A stretch of DNA of 5,198 bases from PVC group bacterium (GTDB taxonomy: Bacteria > Verrucomicrobiota > Kiritimatiellia > SS1-B-03-39 > PXDE01): positions 1 through 5,198 of the forward strand of contig PXDE01000459.1 in the NCBI GenBank assembly GCA_003566475.1, in the 5' to 3' direction. Shown here in pieces: positions 1 through 4,674 of the stretch. The position numbers were made by a program, and so were the translations under genes. Under the pieces are notes generated by a model. That model had not been told where the DNA came from and ran no database searches. It worked only from the letters and a program-made list of their open reading frames with translations. Numbering within the stretch: position 1 is the first letter of the stretch; every line of letters begins with the position of its first letter.

Positions 1-4
1 CCTC

Positions 5-202
5 CTAGAGCCGGACCTCCGCCGTGCAGCCTTCGGGCGTGAAGAAGTCGTGGTAGGTGATCGTCCCCCCGGTGGCCGGGGGCTCCTCCTGGACGCCGGC
101 GCCGGGACCGGCGCCCGGCCGGCCGGGGACGCGGGCCTGCGGGGGGAGGGTGACGTGCGGGGGCGGGCCGCCGGAGGCGGATGGGTGCTCTGGTCGTTCC
201 CA
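5..202 (-). pseudogene. Displaced Rhs core fragment (no start, in-frame stop)
   Basis: On the minus strand this encodes an Rhs-core piece: GGPPPHVTLPPQARVPG, then GVQEEPPATGG, then ITYHDFFTP, ending AEVRL and TAG at 5-7. It matches the core in the larger Rhs gene (residues 203-256, including ITYHDYFTPSWQLAEVREE). The DNA for the linker portion is near-identical (39-180 against 1993-2134), and similarity then decays although AEVR stays in the same frame. There is no start codon. The frame opens directly after the TGA (203-205) that ends the preceding zinc-ribbon gene, with which it is in phase. In a working Rhs protein the core would continue into the IDDLVLRDRD region, so this is a broken remnant, not a functional gene. 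It is the kind of displaced core debris expected downstream of an orphan toxin-immunity cassette. The sequence to the left is not visible. Confidence 0.75.
39..180. repeat. 142-bp direct repeat, copy 1 (Rhs linker region)
   Basis: Aligns without gaps to 1993-2134 at a constant offset of 1954 bp, with 7 mismatches counted by eye (about 95% identity). Similarity stops sharply at 180/181, only 22 bp beyond the stop of the zinc-ribbon gene. On the minus strand it codes for the Pro/Gly-rich linker and the following ITYHDFF segment of an Rhs core. It forms the left boundary of the cassette made of core tail, toxin domain and putative immunity gene. Confidence 0.9.
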
Positions 203-589
203 TCATTGCTGCTCCCTCCCTGGTTCAGAGAGTCCCCCCTCGCTGATATCGGAAGCGGACGACCGATCCGGAAGAATGAGAGCATCCTCATGGGAGGCCG
301 CATCTCCTGATGAGGACTGTTGTTCATCAGCTAGCCGTGCTCTCTGTTCCAAGCGGCGGACATCGTCGGCAGAAGCGATTGTGATAATTGCTGTATGCGG
401 CTCCCAAGTATCCACATGGTACATCTCGCCGCAGAAACGACACTTGAAGATAGCATCAAATCCCAGGAACGTTACGAGAGCAAACGTTTCTTCGTCCAAG
501 AAGTCGTCCGAGTTCTTCGCGCCTTTGCACTTGCACTCCGGATGCTCGGCCAAACCAAGCAATTTACCAAAGAAGTTCCATAAGCACAT
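203..589 (-). CDS. Small four-cysteine zinc-ribbon-like protein, putative immunity protein for the upstream Rhs tip
   Basis: A 128-residue protein starting MCLWNFFGKLLG. It has a CKC pair near residues 19-21 (HPECKCKG) and a CRFC pair near residue 51 (FKCRFCGEMYHVDTWEPHT), a CxC...CxxC spacing that could hold one zinc ion. The remaining C-terminal third is polar and probably disordered (DEQQSSSGDAASHEDA). It is not membrane-bound and has no signal peptide. The chosen ATG (587-589) lies inside the 3' end of the Rhs toxin gene, giving a 26-bp overlap that suggests translational coupling. A TTG at 635-637 would add 16 residues but sits deeper in the toxin gene. No strong Shine-Dalgarno sequence is visible. 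A short soluble gene overlapping the end of an Rhs toxin gene is the usual position of a cognate immunity gene. That role is inferred from context, and I do not recognise the family. The stop is immediately followed by displaced Rhs core. Confidence 0.72.
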   Translation of the reverse strand: MCLWNFFGKLLGLAEHPECKCKGAKNSDDFLDEETFALVTFLGFDAIFKCRFCGEMYHVDTWEPHTAIITIASADDVRRLEQRARLADEQQSSSGDAASHEDALILPDRSSASDISEGGLSEPGREQQ

Positions 590-1484
590 GGTGCGAACCC
601 AGTGGCATGTTAGGTATGGCGCGTTCCGTGAACCCAAACCTTCCCTCGTGCGTATAAGTTACGCCTCTTCCCGTAAAGAGGGGATACTTGTGCATCCTTG
701 GAATTGATTGCGAAACACCTCTGAGGTCTACGAGAACCGCCCTGGGTTGGCCACGAACAAGATACCGAGCCGCATCCCCTTGGGTGTAGCCAATATTCGT
801 GAGCAATCTTTCGGGGGATACGCCAGGCTGGGCGAGGGCGCGAGCGTCAAGTACAAAGACCGGGCTCCCGACTCCAAGATGCGTAGCTCCGTGAGGAACC
901 ACGCGAACTCCCATGTCCAGGTGGATGGGCACATGGGCGCGAAGGTCGAGTGCGGGCCCGTGCTCAGCGCCGATGAACCGCGGCCCCACGGCTTTGGCAT
1001 AGATGGCGTCCGTATGGATCATCTGCCTGCCCAGCGAATGGGCAGCGGTCCCCGCCCGCCTTCCCGCCCAGCCGAGGCCGTGCCGGGAGCCCACGAAGGC
1101 GCCCTCCGCCAGTACAATGAGCTGGCTCTGCTCGAAAACAGCCCCCGCATACTCGCCGATGTCAAAGCCATCCTCCCTATGGACCTGGAAGATCGCCTGG
1201 TTCGCCGAGGCATACGCCACCGCGCCGCCTTCAGCACGTATCAACCATGCGGCGCCGGATCGCAGACCGCCCTGCCGGGCCCATCCCGCAGTCAGGGATC
1301 CCGCGACCTGGCGGGCCGGGAGGCCCGCGGCAAGCCCGGCCAGGGCCGCCGTCTGTTCGATGTCCAGCTCACGCTCTAATCGAGGGATGCGCTGGATGTC
1401 CTCGAAGGACGTGGGCGCATGGGCGTTGCGCTTGCTGAGCAGCCACAGCATGAACGCCAGGAATCCGACTTCGAATCCGGAAAG
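564..1484 (-). other. Variable C-terminal tip domain of the Rhs protein, putative toxin
   Basis: This DNA encodes residues 417-722, beginning right after the MDESGL motif that closes the Rhs core and matches the usual DPSGL junction. Seen directly: a hydrophobic helix, an Ala/Gly-rich stretch (AALAGLAAGLPARQVAG), and then a histidine-rich compact region with HIHLD-like (VPIHLDMGVRVVPHGATHL), SPVFVLDARAL and FTGRGVTYT segments. The last part faintly resembles ADP-ribosyltransferase/KptA-like proteins, where a VDA strand and a GV-W/Y-T strand occur in that order. This is a weak impression from eye alignment and is not an assignment. Family knowledge says the segment after this junction is the cleaved, polymorphic effector. 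Confidence 0.6.
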
Positions 1485-2732
1485 CAGTCCGGACTCGTCC
1501 ATGGCATTGACGGGGGAGGACCGCAGCGCCGAGTAGAGGTTCGGGTGCTCCGCCGGTCCCAGTGGATCCGGTGTCGCCCACCTTCCGAGGGTCGGGTGTC
1601 GGTAGCGGAAGCGAGTGCAGATCAGGCCGGCGCCGGAAACGTGCGGATCCTGGACCAATCCCTGGCTCCCGACGCGCCAGTTGAAGCAGCTCGCGTTGCG
1701 GGAACCGAAACCGGGATCCAGGAAGTCCAGGGTTCCGTAAGCATCGAAAACATACCGTTCCGCCACGTCCCCGTCGGCCCGGACTACGGAGGACACGTTG
1801 CGAACCGCGTCCTGCTGGGCGTAGAGCCGCTCGTCGAGCACGCCCTCGTCGTCCGTGTCGCGGTCCCGGAGTACAAGATCGTCGATTCGGCCCGATGGCC
1901 CGGCGAGCGCGGCCGGGCTCCACACGTACTGCTCGCGCACCGTGTCGCCCCCACCCCCCTCCTCGCGCACCTCGGCGAGCTGCCAGGAAGGGGTGAAGTA
2001 GTCGTGGTAGGTGATCGTCCCCCCGGTAGCCGGGGGCTCCTCCTGGACGCCGGGGCCGGGACCGGCGCCCGGCTGGCCGGGGACGCGGGCCTGCGGAGGG
2101 AGGTTGACGTGCGGGGGCGGGCCGCCGGGGGCGGGAGAACCCGGGGCGGAGGAGGGCGAGGCGGCGGAGGCGGAGGACTCCGATGGGGCTCGGATGGTCC
2201 TCACGATCCGGCGGCCGGTGGCGTCGTAGCGGTATTCGGCCAGGGTCTCGTCGGCGGAATCGGCCAGCCGGACCAGCCGGTCCCAGGCGTCGTACTTCGC
2301 CTTCACCTCGACGGTGAAGTCGTCCTTACGGGCGGCGGGGAACTTCGTGGTGTTGCCGCTGTGGTCGTACTCGGGCTGGACCGCGTCCTCGCCGGTGATA
2401 TGGGTGATCTCGTTGCGGGCGTCGTGGGTCCGGTGCTGGGCGGTGAAGCCGGTGTCAATCTCGTCCCGGCTTCCGGAAGAGTTGAACCGCGAATGGACCC
2501 ACCTTCGTGAAGACGCTACGGCACGGCACGCACGAATGAACGCGAATGGGGAGGTGGCGTTTGGAGTGCGGAACTTTGAGTTCCGCTTTGGCTGGCCCGC
2601 GGCGGAGGTCGGGGCGACGCGGGACACACAGCCTTCACGAGGAAAAGCGGGAGTCAGACTCCCGCACTCCAAAAGGGCTGTCGCCCGGCTCTGCCGGTCG
2701 CGTCTGCCCCATTCGTGTGGATTCGTGCGCAT
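564..2732 (-). CDS. 5'-truncated Rhs/YD-repeat protein with C-terminal toxin-like domain
   Basis: The open frame encodes 722 residues, but only residues from about 85 onward (DNA 564 to about 2482) look like genuine Rhs protein. Residues 1-84 translate a palindromic intergenic element, so the ATG at 2732 is probably not native. Residues 88-180 carry YD-type core (ITGEDAVQPEYDHSGNTTK, YDAWDRLVRLADS, YRYDATGRRIVRTI). Residues 183-238 are a Pro/Ser/Gly-rich insertion. Residues 240-416 finish the core (YHDYFTPSWQLAEVRE, IDDLVLRDRDTD, LDERLYAQQDAVRNVSSVV, ERYVFDAYGTLDFLD, HPTLGRWATPDPLG, NLYSALRSSPVNAMDESGL). A full Rhs protein normally exceeds 1,000 residues, so most of the shell is missing. Residues 417-722 are the variable tip: a hydrophobic stretch (GFLAFMLWLLSK), an Ala/Gly-rich segment, and a probable globular toxin domain from about 570 to the end. 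The family of the tip is not recognised. The downstream zinc-ribbon gene overlaps its 3' end by 26 bp. Without its own start and N-terminal export region it is probably a silent orphan tip. Confidence 0.8.
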   Translation of the reverse strand: MRTNPHEWGRRDRQSRATALLECGSLTPAFPREGCVSRVAPTSAAGQPKRNSKFRTPNATSPFAFIRACRAVASSRRWVHSRFNSSGSRDEIDTGFTAQHRTHDARNEITHITGEDAVQPEYDHSGNTTKFPAARKDDFTVEVKAKYDAWDRLVRLADSADETLAEYRYDATGRRIVRTIRAPSESSASAASPSSAPGSPAPGGPPPHVNLPPQARVPGQPGAGPGPGVQEEPPATGGTITYHDYFTPSWQLAEVREEGGGGDTVREQYVWSPAALAGPSGRIDDLVLRDRDTDDEGVLDERLYAQQDAVRNVSSVVRADGDVAERYVFDAYGTLDFLDPGFGSRNASCFNWRVGSQGLVQDPHVSGAGLICTRFRYRHPTLGRWATPDPLGPAEHPNLYSALRSSPVNAMDESGLLSGFEVGFLAFMLWLLSKRNAHAPTSFEDIQRIPRLERELDIEQTAALAGLAAGLPARQVAGSLTAGWARQGGLRSGAAWLIRAEGGAVAYASANQAIFQVHREDGFDIGEYAGAVFEQSQLIVLAEGAFVGSRHGLGWAGRRAGTAAHSLGRQMIHTDAIYAKAVGPRFIGAEHGPALDLRAHVPIHLDMGVRVVPHGATHLGVGSPVFVLDARALAQPGVSPERLLTNIGYTQGDAARYLVRGQPRAVLVDLRGVSQSIPRMHKYPLFTGRGVTYTHEGRFGFTERAIPNMPLGSHHVLMELLW
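1993..2134. repeat. 142-bp direct repeat, copy 2 (Rhs linker region)
   Basis: Counterpart of 39-180, ungapped, with 7 mismatches. It lies inside the Rhs core and encodes the second half of the Pro/Gly-rich linker plus TITYHDYF. The same-orientation copies are 1954 bp apart and bracket the core tail, the toxin tip and the zinc-ribbon gene. Confidence 0.9.
2019..2186 (-). other. Pro/Ser/Gly-rich insertion within the Rhs core
   Basis: Encodes residues 183-238 of the Rhs protein, from PSESSASAASPSS to QEEPPATGG. In the related Rhs cores I know, the segment between the RRIVRTI-type and YY...WQ-type motifs is a short loop. Here it is about 56 residues of low-complexity Ser/Ala then Pro/Gly. The latter half is strongly conserved in the second, broken copy at the left edge, while the Ser/Ala half is not present there. 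It is probably a flexible surface loop. The DNA is highly GC-rich and contains near-palindromic stretches. Confidence 0.6.
2568..2586. repeat. Hairpin unit 1 (8-bp stem, 3-nt loop)
   Basis: GCGGAACT at 2568-2575 is perfectly complementary to AGTTCCGC at 2579-2586 around a TTG loop. The flanks TTTGGAGT and TTTGG are shared with hairpin unit 2 in inverted orientation. Confidence 0.85.
2647..2665. repeat. Hairpin unit 2 (9-bp arms, 1-nt centre)
   Basis: GCGGGAGTC at 2647-2655 and GACTCCCGC at 2657-2665 are perfect inverted repeats around a single A. Read on the minus strand, the unit starts TTTTGGAGTGCGG and ends CCGCTTTTCC, like unit 1 on the plus strand. The stem sequences differ but pairing is kept in both, which points to selection or a mechanism acting on structure. 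Confidence 0.85.
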
Positions 2733-2767
2733 GTCTTCATCCCGCCTCGGCGGTGATTCGTGGTTCC

Positions 2768-2951
2768 ACTAGGCCGCTTGGCGGGAGTGGCTGGCCCCGC
2801 CGCTCATCTGCGAATATGCCACACCCAACGCCGGTGTCGAGCCGCCGACGGCCCCGGTTCCATCCCGTATGGCCCCGTTTTCGGCCCCGGAAATCGCCCC
2901 ATAGCACTCCACAGACCCTCCGGATCCGCCTAAGCAATTGCTATTCATCGA
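2768..2951. other. Intergenic stretch without recognisable gene
   Basis: This is the gap between the palindrome and the 24-bp tandem repeat. A 66-codon minus-strand frame passes through it (2737-2937), but its product is arginine/glycine-rich and its end is encoded by the palindrome arm, so I do not regard it as a gene. Three GGCCCCG words (2850, 2871, 2883) are the only repetition seen. No promoter or terminator could be supported. Confidence 0.5.
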
Positions 2952-3413
2952 CTAAACGTGGTCCGACCCCGTGCCGGAAACGTGGTCCGACCCCGTGCCG
3001 GCGTCGGGGGGGCGATTCGCTGCCGAGGGCTGACGGATGGAGCGGAGGAACATCAGGAAGCCCATGACAGGGAATCCGACCGCCATGGGTATGGCGAACA
3101 ATGTGCCTGGGGCCGAAACAGCGTTCTCGTGCTGCAACATCCTCCAACCGGCCAGACCAAGAAGTATGAGCACCATCAGCAGGATCCTCAAGGGCACCGG
3201 AAGTCCCCATTTGCTGCTCGGATCGTCCGCCGGCCATTCGAACACACCGATCCAGAACATGAGCGCGCATACCAGAACCGGGAGCACCGACGCGGCGAGG
3301 ATTGTCGCGTGTGCCTGCCAGAGGTCCAGGATGATCCACGAGAACCAGGTGTTCGCGGACGCGGCCGCCATGGGGAGAAGGGCGGATCGGCTACGGATCA
3401 TCGCTTCGTCCAT
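2952..3413 (-). CDS. Four-helix membrane protein, putative immunity protein (second tandem paralogue)
   Basis: The product is 153 residues from the ATG at 3413, starting MDEAMIRSRSALLPMAAA. It has four predicted membrane segments: ASANTWFSWIILDLW, ILAASVLPVLVCALMFWIGV, RILLMVLILLGLAGW and LFAIPMAVGFPVMGFLMFL. It is clearly paralogous to the gene immediately upstream. Both share ASAN, FWIGVF-W, DDP, GLPVPLR, GLGGW/GLAGWRM and ATPMAIGFP/AIPMAVGFP in the same order. Its start lies within the end of that gene, so the two overlap. The paralogue comparison makes the ATG at 3401 (MIRSRS) an equally good start, and a GTG at 3422 is also open. The C-terminus after the last helix (SIRQPSAANRPPDA) runs into the two 24-bp repeats, which supply the final residues and stop, so the native tail has probably been lost. 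An inner-membrane immunity role is inferred from position. The family is not recognised. Confidence 0.68.
   Translation of the reverse strand: MDEAMIRSRSALLPMAAASANTWFSWIILDLWQAHATILAASVLPVLVCALMFWIGVFEWPADDPSSKWGLPVPLRILLMVLILLGLAGWRMLQHENAVSAPGTLFAIPMAVGFPVMGFLMFLRSIRQPSAANRPPDAGTGSDHVSGTGSDHV
2954..3001. repeat. Two perfect tandem copies of a 24-bp repeat
   Basis: Positions 2954-2977 and 2978-3001 are identical 24-mers, each containing GTGGTCCGACCCCGTGCCGG. On the minus strand they are in the reading frame of the membrane-protein gene and encode its last residues (GTGSDHV twice), and the TAG stop overlaps the repeat edge. I recall similar GTGGTC-GACCCCG words as dispersed extragenic repeats in other bacteria, sometimes near REP-associated transposases, but no transposase is present here. 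Confidence 0.9.
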
Positions 3414-3849
3414 CGCTGTCACGATGGCCTGGGACGGGGTCGGGCTGGTCCCCCGCCCCGGTCCGGGCGCACGCGGCGAAGCGGATGGAATACACTACGC
3501 CAACGAAACCTATGATGGGGAATCCGATCGCCATGGGCGTGGCCAGCAAGGCGACGGCGGCACGGCGGGGGCTCTCCTGGATCATCATCCGCCAGCCACC
3601 CAACCCGAGAAGGACGCATGCTGCCAGAAGGTACCGCAAGGGCACCGGGAGTCCCGATACCCGATCCGGATCGTCGCTCCGCCAGTCGAAGACGCCGATC
3701 CAGAAGACCCAAACCGACACGAAGATCGGCAGCGCGAGCGCGACGATGATGTACGGGTGCATCCTCAGGTAGGCTAGGAAGTACACGGAGAAGACCATGT
3801 TCGCGGAAGCGACCGCCATGGCCATGAGCATGAAATGCTGGGGGATCAT
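3391..3849 (-). CDS. Four-helix membrane protein, putative immunity protein (first tandem paralogue)
   Basis: The product is 152 residues, starting MIPQHFMLMAMAVASANM. Four membrane segments are visible: VASANMVFSVYFLAYL, IIVALALPIFVSVWVFWIGVF, RYLLAACVLLGLGGWRMM and LLATPMAIGFPIIGFVGVVYSI. Between helices 2 and 3 is a short polar loop, DWRSDDPDRVSG. I chose the ATG at 3847-3849 because it forms an ATGA overlap with the stop of the preceding Rhs-tip remnant and has GGAAG five bases upstream. An ATG at 3861 would add four residues. A much longer frame open to 4161 exists, but its extra N-terminus is arginine/proline-rich and overlaps the tip remnant, so it is not likely to be real. The polar tail (TGAGDQPDPVPGHRDSDG) has no match in the paralogue and may be acquired read-through sequence. 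A membrane immunity protein would suit a toxin acting at or across the inner membrane, which is inference. Confidence 0.7.
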   Translation of the reverse strand: MIPQHFMLMAMAVASANMVFSVYFLAYLRMHPYIIVALALPIFVSVWVFWIGVFDWRSDDPDRVSGLPVPLRYLLAACVLLGLGGWRMMIQESPRRAAVALLATPMAIGFPIIGFVGVVYSIRFAACARTGAGDQPDPVPGHRDSDGRSDDP

Positions 3850-4160
3850 CGATTCTTCCATTCCTGGACAACGGCCCGCCTCACGCCTTCCGCGGCCGCG
3901 ACAAGAGCTGCTGTTGCCGGAACAAAGTACTCTGGGGGGGCGTCGTCGTGGAGGCTGCCCTGGCTGCCCGCCGGGAACGGCAGGAACGCGGGGGGCGGCG
4001 GATCGGGTAGGTGGAAGGCCCGGAGGCCGTACGGATCGTAGTGGTAGCGCGTGCCCAAGCTTGATGGTCTTCTGCGCGATAAGGGCGAATATCTCGGCGG
4101 CCGGGGCCTCCGGAGCGGCCGCGAATGGTGGGCGCCGGCTGGTCTCATGGCTCCATCTCA
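3846..4160 (-). pseudogene. Remnant of a second Rhs C-terminal tip, probably frameshifted
   Basis: From about 4054 down to the TGA at 3846-3848 the minus strand encodes GTRYHYDPYGLRAFHL, a Pro-rich stretch (PDPPPPAFLPFPAG), and then a short tip ending VAAAEGVRRAVVQEWKNR. The YDPYG motif and its position just ahead of an immunity-like gene point to Rhs origin. Upstream of about 4055, protein-like sequence continues in a different frame (FAAAPEAPAAEIFALIAQKTIK), while the tip's own frame becomes arginine/proline-rich. A one-base shift or a recombination joint near 4050-4062 would explain this. The stop overlaps the start of the downstream membrane-protein gene in the ATGA configuration, so the original toxin-immunity coupling survives although the toxin is reduced to under 100 residues. 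Assignment to Rhs rests on a short motif only. Confidence 0.5.
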
Positions 4161-4185
4161 AGGAGACGGCGCATAGAACGTCGTC

Positions 4186-4674
4186 TCACCGCGGACGCTC
4201 CTCGTCATCGCCAGAACGCCCTCGCGAAACAGGAGGCCCGTCGGCTTCGGCCGAGATCGGCCGCCCGCCTTTGAAGGACCGCGAGACCCAGACGCTGAGG
4301 AGCCACATCGCCACCGCTATGGCATATGCAATCATCAGCGCACGGAAACGAGGTAGCACGGTGAACACGATATACATGGCGACGGAGGATACCATGATCC
4401 CCGACCACAGGAGGCGGGCTGGGCCTGGATGCCTGAATGGACTTCCGATGCATGAAGAGAGCCACCAAACTCCGAAGAAACATGCGGCCATGGAGCCCGC
4501 GAAAGCCGGCCATCCTCCTATCACGATATAAACACCGCCCACCGTATGCCCGAAGGTTCCGAAAGCCAACCCATAGATACCCATGAGCAGGAGCAACGTG
4601 CCTAGAGCGCAGATCCACCAATCGCCGCCAGCCTTGCCCTGGTCCGTTCGGCCGTCCGCGCGTTCAGAAGTCAT
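4186..4674 (-). CDS. Four-helix membrane protein, putative immunity protein for the right-hand tip
   Basis: The product is 162 residues, starting MTSERADGRTDQGKAGGDWW. Membrane segments lie at about residues 19-40 (WWICALGTLLLLMGIYGLAF), 45-74 (GGVYIVIGGWPAFAG onwards), 88-108 (LLWSGIMVSSVAMYIVFTVL) and 112-130 (ALMIAYAIAVAMWLLSVWV). They are followed by a polar, basic/acidic cytoplasmic-looking tail (SGDDEERPR). The start ATG overlaps the end of the preceding tip gene by 11 bp (ATGACTTCTGA), and AGAGG lies three bases before it, so translation is probably coupled. It has the same size and helix count as the membrane pair downstream, but I see no clear sequence similarity to them. An immunity function is inferred from the overlap and position. 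The family is not recognised. Confidence 0.72.
   Translation of the reverse strand: MTSERADGRTDQGKAGGDWWICALGTLLLLMGIYGLAFGTFGHTVGGVYIVIGGWPAFAGSMAACFFGVWWLSSCIGSPFRHPGPARLLWSGIMVSSVAMYIVFTVLPRFRALMIAYAIAVAMWLLSVWVSRSFKGGRPISAEADGPPVSRGRSGDDEERPR

Larger units (their letters stand above)
2483..2767. repeat. Large imperfect palindrome with two nested hairpins (REPIN/MITE-like intergenic element)
   Basis: The outer arms are inverted copies: GAACCGCGAAT at 2484-2494 pairs with ATTCGTGGTTC at 2756-2766, TGAAGAC at 2508-2514 with GTCTTCA at 2733-2739, and 2529-2551 with 2707-2729 (20 of 23 positions). Inside are two hairpin units in opposite orientation: 2560-2591 and, on the minus strand, 2674-2641. 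Both begin TTTGGAGTGCGG and close with CCGCTTT, with different stems. The centre is near 2620-2629. No transposase is encoded. The layout resembles a REPIN (two REP hairpins in inverted orientation) or a small non-autonomous element. It abuts the point where Rhs-core similarity begins and happens to stay open in the Rhs frame, contributing about 84 unlikely residues (ECGSLTPAF and FRTPNATSPFAFIRA). Confidence 0.8.

Noticed and set aside
95..125. GC-rich inverted repeat (CCGGCGCC...GGCGCC) as a possible terminator
   Set aside because: It lies within linker-coding Rhs DNA conserved in both copies and lacks a T tract. The symmetry follows from Gly/Pro/Ala codons.
1419..2510. Long plus-strand open frame (363 codons) opposite the Rhs gene
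   Set aside because: Its product is low-complexity Gly/Val/Arg-rich and is the antisense shadow of GC-rich Rhs coding sequence. The minus strand carries clear Rhs motifs.
2647..2665. Hairpin as a Rho-independent terminator for the upstream genes
   Set aside because: No U-rich tract follows on the relevant strand, and the same hairpin design recurs inverted 80 bp away, which fits a repeat element better.
2737..2937. 66-codon minus-strand frame between the palindrome and the tandem repeat
   Set aside because: It is Arg/Gly-rich with no family motif, and its end is encoded by the palindrome arm, so it is most likely non-coding.
3006..3012. Run of seven G as a phase-variation tract (a second run at 3934-3940)
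   Set aside because: Both are simple Pro codons in open frames. Seven G is ordinary in this GC-rich DNA, and no alternative-frame product is suggested.
3850..4161. N-terminal extension of the first paralogue membrane protein (start at 4161)
   Set aside because: The added 100 or so residues are mostly Arg/Pro-rich and overlap the Rhs-like tip remnant in another frame. The paralogue and the ATGA overlap support the start at 3849.
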